64,000 nucleotides of DNA from Pelomonas sp965229315. GTDB taxonomy: Bacteria > Pseudomonadota > Gammaproteobacteria > Burkholderiales > Burkholderiaceae_C. The notes below the pieces were generated by a model. That model saw only the letters and a program-made list of their open reading frames with translations, was not told the DNA's origin and made no database searches. The DNA lies in contig NZ_CBDDJA010000002.1 of the NCBI RefSeq assembly GCF_965229315.1, forward strand, positions 2,604,001 through 2,668,000, in the 5' to 3' direction. This document shows positions 26,709 to 34,610 of this stretch, one piece after another (position 1 is the first letter of the stretch; the number at the start of each line of letters is the position of its first letter). The position numbers were made by a program, and so were the translations under genes.

Positions 26709-27809
26709 ATGGAATCCCAGTTGTTCGACTACACGCGGCAGGATGCCGCCGGCGCCTGCTCCACCGCCCACGCCTGGGCCAAGGTGCCCGCGCCGCTGAC
26801 GCCGCCCGAGCGCAACGCGCTGGTCGAGCGCGCCCGCGCGCTGCTGGCCAAGCACAACGCCGTCCTCGTCGCCCACTACTACGTGGACGGCGTGCTGCAG
26901 GACCTGGCGCTGCAGACCGGCGGCATCGTGTCCGACTCGCTGGAGATGGCCCGCTTCGGCCGCGACCACGCGGCGCAGACGCTGGTGGTGGCCGGCGTGC
27001 GCTTCATGGGCGAGACGGCCAAGATCCTCAGCCCCGAGAAGCGCGTGCTGATGCCCGACCTGGACGCCACCTGCTCGCTGGACCTGGGCTGCCCCGCAGA
27101 CGAGTTTGCCGCCTTCTGCGACGCCCACCCGGACCGGCGCGTCGTCGTCTACGCCAACACCAGCGCCGCCGTGAAGGCGCGCGCCGACTGGATGGTGACC
27201 AGCTCCTGCGCGCTGGAGATCGTCTCCAGCCTGCACGCCCGCGGCGAGAAGATCCTGTGGGCGCCCGACCGCCACCTGGGCCGCTACATCCAGGAGCAGA
27301 CCGGCGCCGACATGCTGATGTGGAACGGCGCCTGCATCGTGCACGACGAGTTCCGCGGGCTGGAGCTGGAGATCCTGCGCGAGCAGCACCCGGGCGCGCT
27401 GGTGCTGGTGCACCCCGAGTCGCCCAAGAGCGTCGTCGAGCAGGCCGATGTCGTCGGCTCCACGTCGGCGCTCATCAAGGCCGTTGTCGAGGGCAACGCG
27501 CCGGCCTACATCGTCGCGACGGACAACGGCATCCTGCACCGCATGCGCCAGCTGGCGCCGGGCAAGCGGCTGATCGAGGCGCCCACGGCCGGCAACAGCG
27601 CCACCTGCAAGAGCTGCGCGCACTGCCCCTGGATGGCGATGAACGGCCTGGCCAATCTCGTCGACTGCCTGGAGAGCGGCCAGCCCGAGATCCAGGTCGA
27701 CGAAGCCATCCGCGTGAAGGCCCAGGCCTGCATCAACCGCATGCTGGATTTCACGGCTGCCAGGAAGAAGGCGGCAGCGGGCATGACCCCCGGCATCGGC
27801 GCGGCCTGA
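26709..27809 (+). CDS. nadA: Quinolinate synthase
   Basis: 366 residues from the ATG at 26709. All [4Fe-4S] ligands of the family are in place: Cys122 in DATCSLD, Cys209 in NGACIVHDEF and Cys306 in HCPWMAMN. HYYVDGVLQDLA and RFMGETAKILSPEKRVLMPD are further family signatures. The enzyme condenses iminoaspartate (from NadB) with dihydroxyacetone phosphate to quinolinate for NAD synthesis. nadB is about 3.5 kb away at 31328-32938 on the other strand; nadC is not in the window. It is followed by a ComFB gene after 45 bp. Confidence 0.96.
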   Translation: MESQLFDYTRQDAAGACSTAHAWAKVPAPLTPPERNALVERARALLAKHNAVLVAHYYVDGVLQDLALQTGGIVSDSLEMARFGRDHAAQTLVVAGVRFMGETAKILSPEKRVLMPDLDATCSLDLGCPADEFAAFCDAHPDRRVVVYANTSAAVKARADWMVTSSCALEIVSSLHARGEKILWAPDRHLGRYIQEQTGADMLMWNGACIVHDEFRGLELEILREQHPGALVLVHPESPKSVVEQADVVGSTSALIKAVVEGNAPAYIVATDNGILHRMRQLAPGKRLIEAPTAGNSATCKSCAHCPWMAMNGLANLVDCLESGQPEIQVDEAIRVKAQACINRMLDFTAARKKAAAGMTPGIGAA

Positions 27810-27854
27810 TGGCGCTATAAACCCGCATCCCCTGTCCTTGACGAGGCCTCCGCC

Positions 27855-28145
27855 ATGAACGCCGACTTCAGCTCCCTCTACAACCACCACGAGCGCGAAG
27901 TCTTCGGCGCCGTGATGGACTCGTCCAAGGACTTCCCGGACATCGCCAGCAGCAACGACCTGCTCTGCGACGTCGCCTGCGTGGCGCTGAACCGCCTGCA
28001 GCCGCGCTACATCCGCCACGAGGTGGACTTCAGCTTCTACCTGACCGAGCACGAACGCCTGGAGATCGACAACGCCATCGCCGATGCGGTCGCCTATGCG
28101 TTCAACTTCGTGCAGGCGCGCACGGCGCTGCGGGCGCGCAAGTGA
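27855..28145 (+). CDS. ComFB-family protein, possible c-di-GMP receptor
   Basis: 96 residues. The ComFB fold is recognisable along its whole length: NHHEREVFGAVMD, then CDVACVALNRLQPRYIRHEVDF and an amphipathic C-terminal helix IADAVAYAFNFVQA. Bacillus ComFB lies in a competence operon; cyanobacterial members have been reported to bind cyclic dinucleotides. GAGG precedes the ATG by 8 bp, and a TATAAA element at 27816-27821, just after the nadA stop, gives it a possible promoter of its own. It ends 1 bp short of the convergent kinase gene. Confidence 0.8.
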   Translation: MNADFSSLYNHHEREVFGAVMDSSKDFPDIASSNDLLCDVACVALNRLQPRYIRHEVDFSFYLTEHERLEIDNAIADAVAYAFNFVQARTALRARK

Positions 28146-28146
28146 G

Positions 28147-29574
28147 TCAGGGCGGCGGGCCCGCCGCATCGGGCCAGCGCAGCGCGAGCGTCAGGCGGCC
28201 CTCGGCCTGGCTGACCGTGGCACTGCCCCCGTGCAATTGCAGGATGGAGCGCACGATCGACAGGCCCAGGCCCGCCCCCTGGCTCGAGCCTGGCCGCGCT
28301 GGATCGGCGCGGTAGAAGCGCTCGAACAGCTGATCAAGCCGGGGCGGGTCCAGCGGCAGCGCCGGGTTGCTGATCGTCAACAGCCAGGCGCCCGGCTCGC
28401 GGCGACCTTGCAACACCACGTCACCCGGCGCCTGCGCATGGCGGATCGCGTTGGACACGACATTGGCCAGCGCCCGGCGCAGCAGCGTGGGGTCGGCCTG
28501 CAGCGGCGGCCCGCCCGCCGGCGCGGCCTGCACCAGCAGCCGCAGGCCGCGTTCGTCCGCCAGATCCTCGAAATAGTCGGCCTGGCGCCGCAACTCCGCT
28601 GCGGCGTCCAGGGCCTGAAACGCCAGGGCCACATGGCCATGGTCGGCCCGCGCGAGGAAGAGCATGCCGTCGGTCATGCGCTGCAGCCGTTCGAACTCTT
28701 CCAGGTTGGACTCCAGCAGTTGGCGGTAGCTGTGTGCATCGCGGGGATGGGCCAGCGCCACCTGGGTCTGGCCGCGCAGATTGCCCAGCGGCGTGCGCAG
28801 CTCATGGGCCAGGTCAGCCGCAAAGCCGCTCAGGCGCTCGAAGCCCTGCTGCAGGCGGTCCAGCATGCGATTCACCGCCTGGGCCAGGCCCGCGAACTCG
28901 GGCAGCGCGGGGACGTTCAGGCGCCGTTCGAGCCGGTCGATCCGTACGTCGGCCGCCTCGTGCGCCAGCCTGCGCAGCGGCCGCAGCACCCAGGCCATGG
29001 CCGCAGCCGCCGCCAGCCCGCTGGCCAGCGCCACCAGCGCGGCCAGCCCGGCCAGCTGGCGGCGGTTGGCACGCAGCGCGTCGTCACGTTCATGGAAGAC
29101 GCGGGCGACGGTGATCAGCACCGCCTGGCCCTGCGGCGCGGGCCCCAGCCGGCCCTGGGCCGACACGACTGCAGCCGGCGTACCCGCGGCGGTCTGCCAG
29201 TGCACGAGGGAATCGACCGACGCGCGTTCCGCATCGGCCACCGGCGGCGCGGCTGGCAGGGCCAGCCCGGCTGCGTTGATCTCCAGCAGCAGCCGGCCAT
29301 CCGCGCCGAGCAGCCGCACGATGGCATTGCCCTCCCCGCTCATGCTGTCCCTGAGGTAGCGCGGCTGCTCGATCAGCAGGCCGGGGCTGGCCGACTGGGC
29401 CAGCAGCGTGCTGACCTGGCGCAGCTTGCCCAGCAGCGCGCGTTCGTCGCTGCGCACCCACTGCTGGGCCAGCGCGGCATAGGTCAGCCCGCCCAGCAGG
29501 GCCGTCAGCAGCGCCGCGCCCAGCGCGGCGCCGAGCGCCATGCGGGCCACCAGCCCGAGCGCGCGCGGCCTCAT
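28147..29574 (-). CDS. Sensor histidine kinase, CusS/IrlS/HprS type
   Basis: 475 residues from the ATG at 29574, which overlaps the regulator's stop (ATGA). TM1 about 9-33, a periplasmic sensor about 34-172, TM2 about 173-197, HAMP to about 250, then the H-box LAHELRTPLGNL with His257 and an ATPase with NVVSNAIRHAQ, SNPALPL and GSSQGAGLGLSIVRSILQLHGG. The order and length match the heavy-metal sensor kinase family (CusS, CopS, IrlS). The gene context (regulator plus exported HiuH) recalls E. coli HprS (YedV), which responds to hydrogen peroxide and hypochlorous acid, so copper and oxidant are both plausible signals. Confidence 0.88.
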   Translation of the reverse strand: MRPRALGLVARMALGAALGAALLTALLGGLTYAALAQQWVRSDERALLGKLRQVSTLLAQSASPGLLIEQPRYLRDSMSGEGNAIVRLLGADGRLLLEINAAGLALPAAPPVADAERASVDSLVHWQTAAGTPAAVVSAQGRLGPAPQGQAVLITVARVFHERDDALRANRRQLAGLAALVALASGLAAAAAMAWVLRPLRRLAHEAADVRIDRLERRLNVPALPEFAGLAQAVNRMLDRLQQGFERLSGFAADLAHELRTPLGNLRGQTQVALAHPRDAHSYRQLLESNLEEFERLQRMTDGMLFLARADHGHVALAFQALDAAAELRRQADYFEDLADERGLRLLVQAAPAGGPPLQADPTLLRRALANVVSNAIRHAQAPGDVVLQGRREPGAWLLTISNPALPLDPPRLDQLFERFYRADPARPGSSQGAGLGLSIVRSILQLHGGSATVSQAEGRLTLALRWPDAAGPPP

Positions 29575-30251
29575 GCCTCGGGCTCGCGCAGTTCGCAGAC
29601 ATAGCCCATGCCGCGCACCGTGTGGATCCAGCGCCCGGGCACCGGGTCGCCGATGCGCTGGCGCAGCCGCCGCACGGCCACGTCCACGACGTTGGTGTCG
29701 CTGTCGAAGTTCATGTCCCACACCAGCGACGCGATCTGCCCGCGCGACAACACCTCGCCCTGGCGCCGCATCAGCAGCTCCAGCAACGTGAACTCACGTG
29801 CGCTGAGGTGCACCCGCTCGCCGCCGCGGGTCAGCACGCGGGCCGGCACATTCATGCGCAGCTCGCCCACTTCGATCACCTCGGCCTGGCGCGGCGGCCC
29901 GCGCCGCAGCAGGCTGCGGATGCGGGCCACCAGCTCGGCGAACGCGAAAGGCTTCACAAGATAGTCGTCGGCACCAAGCTCCAGGCCCTGCACGCGGTCC
30001 TGGACCGAGTCGCGCGCGGTCAGCAGCAGCACCGGCGTGGCGCGGCGCTCGCGCAGCCGCCGCAGCACCTCACGGCCGTCCAGGCCCGGCAGCATCAGGT
30101 CCAGCACGAGCAGGTCGTAGTCCGACTCCAGCGCCCAGTGCAGGCCGCTGTGCCCGTCGCTTACCACGTCGACCACGTAGCCACATTCGCGCAGGCCCTT
30201 GCGCAGGTAGTCCGCTGTCTTGGGCTCGTCTTCGACCACCAGTAGGCGCAT
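29571..30251 (-). CDS. OmpR-family response regulator, CusR/HprR/IrlR type
   Basis: 226 residues; the ATG at 30251 is chosen because GAGGAG ends 9 bp upstream, while the ATG at 30260 would abut it. Receiver with D8, phospho-acceptor D51, T78 and K100 (ADDYLVKPFAFAEL). C-terminal winged helix about 130-220: LSAREFTLLELLMRRQGEVLSR, VWDMNFDSDTNVVDVAVRRLR and IHTVRGMGYVCEL, all very close to the heavy-metal response regulators. A matching palindrome lies 51 bp upstream of its start in the shared divergent region, so it probably controls both itself and the glcG-like/hiuH genes. Confidence 0.92.
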   Translation of the reverse strand: MRLLVVEDEPKTADYLRKGLRECGYVVDVVSDGHSGLHWALESDYDLLVLDLMLPGLDGREVLRRLRERRATPVLLLTARDSVQDRVQGLELGADDYLVKPFAFAELVARIRSLLRRGPPRQAEVIEVGELRMNVPARVLTRGGERVHLSAREFTLLELLMRRQGEVLSRGQIASLVWDMNFDSDTNVVDVAVRRLRQRIGDPVPGRWIHTVRGMGYVCELREPEA

Positions 30252-30301
30252 CGCATCCATCTCCTCGGCCACAAGCATGCCTGCAACGGCGCCGGTCGCA
30301 C

Positions 30302-30317
30302 ATGACAAAGATGTCAT
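30302..30317. promoter_or_regulatory. CusR/HprR-type operator palindrome
   Basis: ATGACA-AAGA-TGTCAT is a perfect inverted repeat with a 4-bp centre. It matches the form of the CusR/HprR box (TGACAAnnTTGTCA) recognised by this regulator subfamily. It lies in the 111-bp divergent gap, about 34 bp upstream of a -10-like TAGAGT (30351-30356) for the rightward genes. Confidence 0.75.
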
Positions 30318-30362
30318 CCCGTGGTCAGCGCACTGCCCTGCGCCACTGCCTAGAGTGCCGCC

Positions 30363-30851
30363 ATGCGCCCATCATTCACCCTCTCTTGCACCGCTGCCCT
30401 GCTGGCTCTGGGCCTGCCGGGCCACGCCAGCGCCACGACCCCGGCTGCCCCGCTGCCGCTGACGCTGGCCCAGGCCACGTCGGTGGCCGCGGCTGCCCAG
30501 GCCTGCGCGGCCACGCCCATGGCCATCGCGGTCGTCAACGCCGACGGCCAGACCTTGTTGCTGCAGCGCGGTGACGGCGTCGGCCACCACAACCTGGAGG
30601 CCGCACGCCGCAAGGCCTACACCGCCGCGTCCACCCGCCGGCCGACGCTGGAACTGGCCCGGCAGGCCGCCGCCCAGCCCGATACCCGCAACCTGGCCGC
30701 GCTGCCCGAACTGCTGCTGCTCGGCGGCGGCCATCCGCTGGCAGAAGCCGGCACGGTGCTGGGTGCGATCGGCGTGGCGGGCGGCGGCGGCCCCGAACCC
30801 GACGACCGCTGCGCCGCCGCTGGCGCGCAGAGCCTGCGCACCGTGCGCTGA
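30363..30851 (+). CDS. Exported GlcG/HbpS-family heme-binding-type protein
   Basis: 162 residues. Signal peptide MRPSFTLSCTAALLALGLPGHASA/TT. The mature part is a compact GlcG/HbpS (DUF336) fold: AIAVVNADGQTLLLQRGDG, EAARRKAYTAASTRRPT and the closing GAIGVAGGGGPEPDDRCA. HbpS of Streptomyces is extracellular, binds heme and works with a redox-sensing two-component system; other members are of unknown function. It is the first gene of the unit facing the regulator-kinase pair and is followed by hiuH after 29 bp. A link to oxidative stress is inferred. Confidence 0.82.
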   Translation: MRPSFTLSCTAALLALGLPGHASATTPAAPLPLTLAQATSVAAAAQACAATPMAIAVVNADGQTLLLQRGDGVGHHNLEAARRKAYTAASTRRPTLELARQAAAQPDTRNLAALPELLLLGGGHPLAEAGTVLGAIGVAGGGGPEPDDRCAAAGAQSLRTVR

Positions 30852-30880
30852 CTCCTCCCCGCCCCTTTTCGGAGACCGTG

Positions 30881-31321
30881 ATGAACCTGATGACCCCCAC
30901 CCCTGCGCGGCGCCTGATGCTGGCGCTGGCGCTGGTCGCCGCCGCGCTGCCGCTGGCCGCCGCACCCGACGCAACCGCAGCCAACCCGCTCAGCGTGCAT
31001 GTGCTGAACCTGCAGACCGGCGAGCCCAGCCCCGGCATCCAGGTGGAACTGGCGCGGCAGACCCAAGCCGGCTGGGTGGCGCTGGCCAACGGGCGCACCG
31101 ACGCCCAGGGCCGCGTGAAGGCTCTTTGGCCTGCCACCCACCCGTACGAGTCCGGCATCTACCGGGTCGTGTTCAAGACCGGCGCCTACTACGCCGCCCA
31201 GCAGCAGCCCAGCTTCTTCCCCGAGGTGCCGGTGATCTTCCGCGTCGACGCCGCGCAGGCGCATTACCACATCCCGCTGCTGCTCAGCCCCTTTGGCTAT
31301 TCGACCTACCGGGGCAACTGA
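30881..31321 (+). CDS. hiuH: Periplasmic 5-hydroxyisourate hydrolase / transthyretin-like protein
   Basis: 146 residues from the ATG at 30881 with GGAGA 5 bp upstream. An export signal ends near ATA/AN at about residue 35. The mature transthyretin-like domain has LSVHVLNLQTGEPSPGI (active-site His), NGRTDAQGRV (active-site Arg), FFPEVPVIF and HYHIPLLLSPFGYSTYRGN. The C-terminal signature is YRGN instead of the usual YRGS of HiuH; Asn at the end is rare to my knowledge, and activity on hydroxyisourate should be taken as probable rather than certain. E. coli HiuH (YedX) is also periplasmic and lies next to hprRS, matching this arrangement. Confidence 0.88.
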   Translation: MNLMTPTPARRLMLALALVAAALPLAAAPDATAANPLSVHVLNLQTGEPSPGIQVELARQTQAGWVALANGRTDAQGRVKALWPATHPYESGIYRVVFKTGAYYAAQQQPSFFPEVPVIFRVDAAQAHYHIPLLLSPFGYSTYRGN

Positions 31322-31327
31322 GCCCGG

Positions 31328-32938
31328 TCAGCGCCGGCGCCGCTCGCTGATCAGCACGGTCGGGAAACTCACCGGCAGCGTCTGCGGGTAGTCGCGGCTG
31401 AAGTGCAGGCCGCGGCTCTCGTGGCGCATCAGCGCCGAGCGCACGATGAGCTCGGCACATTCGACAAGGTTGCGCAGCTCCAGCAGGTCGCGCGTGACCC
31501 GGAAGCTGCCGTAGTAGTCGTCGATCTCGCTGCGCAGCAGCGCGATGCGGTGCAGCGCGCGTTCCAGCCGCTTGGTGGTGCGCACGATGCCCACGTAGTT
31601 CCACATCAACAGGCGCAGCTCGTCCCAGTTGTGCGCGATGACGACCTGCTCGTCGGCGTTCTCCACCTGACTCTCGTCCCAGGCCGGCAGAGGCGCCGGC
31701 GGCAGCGCGGCGTGGCTCAGGATGTCGGCAGCGCAGGTCTGGCCCAGCACCACGCATTCCAGCAGCGAGTTGCTGGCCAGCCGGTTGGCGCCGTGCAGGC
31801 CGGTGTAGCCGGTTTCGCCGACGGCGTACAGGCCCGGCAGGTCGCAGCGGCCGTGCAGGTCGGTCACGGCGCCGCCGCAGGTGAAGTGCACGGCCGGCAC
31901 GACGGGGATGGGCTGGCGCGCAATGTCGATGCCCAGCGCCAGGCAGCGCGCGTGCACGGTCGGGAAATGCTCCATGAGGAAGGCCTCGCCCAGGTGCGTG
32001 GCGTCCAGCCACACATGGTCCAGGCCGTGCTTCTTCATCTCGAAGTCGATGGCGCGGGCGACGATGTCGCGCGGCGCCAGCTCCATGCGCTCGTCGTGCG
32101 CGGCCATGAAGCGGGTGCCCCCGAGGTGCTCCGGCAGCTTCAGGTAGGCGCCCTCCCCGCGCAGCGCCTCGGTGATGAGGAAGCTGCGCTCCTGCGGGTG
32201 ATACAGGCAGGTCGGGTGGAACTGGATGAATTCCATGTTCGCGACCCGGCAGCCCGCCCGCCAGGCCATCGCGATGCCGTCGCCGGTGGAGGTGTCGGGG
32301 TTGGTCGTGTAGCGGTAGACCTTGCCGGCGCCGCCGGTGGCCAGCACGACGGCGCGCGCCGGCAGGGTCTCCACGTGCTGGCGGTCCATGTCCAGCGCAT
32401 AGACGCCGTAGCAGCGCGTGGGCTCGTCGCGCTGCGCGTGGCGCGACGTGATCAGGTCCAGCGCCATCCAGCGTTCGCGCAACGTGATGTTGGGGTGGCG
32501 CCGGGCCACGTCCAGCAACTGGTCATGGATGGCCTTGCCGGTCGCGTCGGCCGCATGGGCGATGCGCCGCACCGCGTGGCCGCCCTCGCGCGTCAGGTGC
32601 AGGCCCATGGGCCCGGTGTCGTCGGCCGTGAACGGCACGCCCTGCGCCACCAGCCAGCCCACCGCTGCGGCGCTGCGCTCGGCGATGAAGCGGGCGGCCG
32701 CTTCGTCCACGAGGCCTGCACCGGCATCCTGCGTGTCGCGCACGTGGCTGTCGATGGAATCGTCGCTGCCCAGCACGCCGACGATGCCACCCTGCGCCCA
32801 CGCGGTGGCAGCCTCGGTCAGCTCGCGCTTGGCGAGGACGACGACGGGCACGGTGTCGGCCAGGTGCAGGGCCACGGTCAGGCCGGCAAGGCCGGCGCCG
32901 ATGATGACGACGGGGGCGTCGGGGGGGGCAGCAGTCAT
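31328..32938 (-). CDS. nadB: L-aspartate oxidase
   Basis: 536 residues from the ATG at 32938. FAD-binding GAGLAGL (14-20), an ATAWAQGGIVGVL segment, HPTCLYHP, the substrate loop near EALRGEGAYL, and GETGYTGLHGANRLASNSLLECVV are fumarate reductase/aspartate oxidase signatures; the C-terminal helical domain is complete. It makes iminoaspartate for NadA. Upstream in-frame ATG codons at 32977 (ATGGGCGCAAG) and 32989 are possible starts, and no ribosome binding site decides between them. An 8-base G run (C on the coding strand) at 32921-32928 sits in codons 4-6, a potential slippage site. It converges on hiuH with a 6-bp gap. Confidence 0.94.
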   Translation of the reverse strand: MTAAPPDAPVVIIGAGLAGLTVALHLADTVPVVVLAKRELTEAATAWAQGGIVGVLGSDDSIDSHVRDTQDAGAGLVDEAAARFIAERSAAAVGWLVAQGVPFTADDTGPMGLHLTREGGHAVRRIAHAADATGKAIHDQLLDVARRHPNITLRERWMALDLITSRHAQRDEPTRCYGVYALDMDRQHVETLPARAVVLATGGAGKVYRYTTNPDTSTGDGIAMAWRAGCRVANMEFIQFHPTCLYHPQERSFLITEALRGEGAYLKLPEHLGGTRFMAAHDERMELAPRDIVARAIDFEMKKHGLDHVWLDATHLGEAFLMEHFPTVHARCLALGIDIARQPIPVVPAVHFTCGGAVTDLHGRCDLPGLYAVGETGYTGLHGANRLASNSLLECVVLGQTCAADILSHAALPPAPLPAWDESQVENADEQVVIAHNWDELRLLMWNYVGIVRTTKRLERALHRIALLRSEIDDYYGSFRVTRDLLELRNLVECAELIVRSALMRHESRGLHFSRDYPQTLPVSFPTVLISERRRR

Positions 32939-33130
32939 GCGGAGGTCGCGAAGGAGCGACAAGTTTCTTGCGCCCATTTCTCTGGGCATTGAGGGATTCT
33001 GCACGAGGACCTCGGGTTAGCCCGGACGATTGGCAGGGGCGAGGCGATGAGACAGTGTCAGCTTTGAATTTGCGGGGAGCAAACCAATGAGAGAGGCGGT
33101 GTCGATTGTCCTGGCCAGCAGGGGCGCGCC

Positions 33131-34518
33131 ATGACAAGCAAACGCGTGATTGGCTTGGCCCGCGCCGTGGCTGCGGCGGTGCTGTGCGTCGCGACGGTTT
33201 CGCTGGCGGCACACGCGGCGCAGACCGCCACTGAAGTCTTCTACAAGGATCAAAACATCAGCGAGGCCGTGCTGTCGCCATCCGGCAAGCGACTGGCATT
33301 GACAGCCCGCGGTGAGGGCAAGGAATTTGCCGGCCTGGTCGTCATAGACCTGGCACCCGGCGGCAAGGCTGACCGCATCGGCCAGTACGTCGATGGCGAC
33401 GTCGTCAACGTGCACTGGGTCAACGACGACCGTCTGGTGTTCAGCATCGTCGACATGTCGGAAGGCAGTGGCCAGATCAATGGCGCGCCTGGGCTGTTTG
33501 CCATCAATGCGGACGGCAGCAAGTTCCGCCGTCTCGTGCAGCGCCAGGGCACGGCATTCTTCAACGACGGCCGCGACGCCGACGTGCTCGAATGGAACCA
33601 CTTCCTGCTGGAAGTGCCGATTCCCAAGGAGGGCGCAGCCAATGAGGAGGTGCTGTTGTCGCAGTTCTCCAAGGACGAGCACGGGTTCGAGACACCACTG
33701 TGGCTGAACACGCGCACGGGGCGCACACGCTCTATCGCCACCGGCGCGCCATCTGACGTCGTGGGCTGGATCGCCGACAACCGCGGCGAACTGCGCGTGG
33801 CGTTCACACACCGCGAGAACAAGCAGGCGGCCTACGCGGTCGCACGTGGGGCTGGAGCGCCCATGCGCAGTTCCTGGCCTCGCGCGGCTACGTCGTCATC
33901 GAGCCGGAGTTCCGCGGCAGCACCGGCTATGGCGATGCCCACTACACGGCCGGCTTCAAGCAGTTCGGCCAGGCCATGCAGAACGATGTTGCCGATGCGC
34001 TGCGCTGGGCGCAGAAGCAGGGCATTGCCAGCGACAAGGCCTGCATCGCCGGCGCCAGCTATGGCGGATACAGCACGCTGATGGGGCTGATCAACGACCC
34101 CGACCTGTACCGCTGCGGTGTCGCGTGGCTGGCGGTCACGGACCTGGATCTGCTGCTGACCGGCTCGTGGCGCGTCACGGACGACGCCAGCAGCGCGTCG
34201 CGCAAGTACACGCTTCCCGAATTGGTGGGTGATGCGGTCAGGGACGCCGAGTTGATCGCCAAGAACTCCCCCGTCAAGCAGGCTGCGCGCATCAAAGCGC
34301 CTGTGTTGCTGGCTTTTGGCGAGGATGACAGGCGCGTGCCGCTGGAGCATGGCAAGCGCCTTCGAGATGTGCTCAAAGTCGCCGGCAACGACCCTGTCTG
34401 GGTCACCTATCCCGGCGAAGGCCATGGCTTCGCCATCGTGAAGAACCGTGTGGACTTCGCCAATCGCATGGCAGCCTTCCTGGCCCAGCACCTCGGACCA
34501 GGCCAGCCGGCCAAGTAA
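33131..34518 (+). pseudogene. S9 peptidase paralog 1, disrupted by internal deletion and frameshift
   Basis: The 5' part (33131 to about 33838) encodes a signal peptide (AVLCVATVSLAAHA) and the first propeller blades, collinear with the two intact paralogs downstream. At about 33837-33847 the sequence jumps from the position of paralog 2 residue 228 (QAAY) directly to residue about 448 (TWGW), a loss of roughly 655 bp, and the reading frame changes. The 3' part continues in another frame to 34518 with the catalytic domain intact: Ser in GASYGGY, Asp in FGEDDRRVP and His in GEGHGF. The first frame runs on as nonsense to 34081. The remaining 3' ORF could start at an internal ATG (33976) but would be leaderless and truncated. 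Confidence 0.85.
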
Positions 34519-34569
34519 ACGAAGTCGCGGTCTCGGGCTTGCACGAAGCCCCCGCCAAGAGACGAGGCT

Positions 34570-34580
34570 CTATGCTGCGC
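34570..34580 (+). promoter_or_regulatory. Conserved -10-like element before S9 paralog 2
   Basis: CTATGCTGCGC occurs identically before paralog 3 (36686-36696), here 30 nt upstream of the start codon and there 28. TATGCT is an acceptable -10 hexamer; no good -35 is seen. Confidence 0.4.
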
Positions 34581-34610
34581 TTGCTGCCGGAGATGCAGTG
34601 GGAGGAGCCC

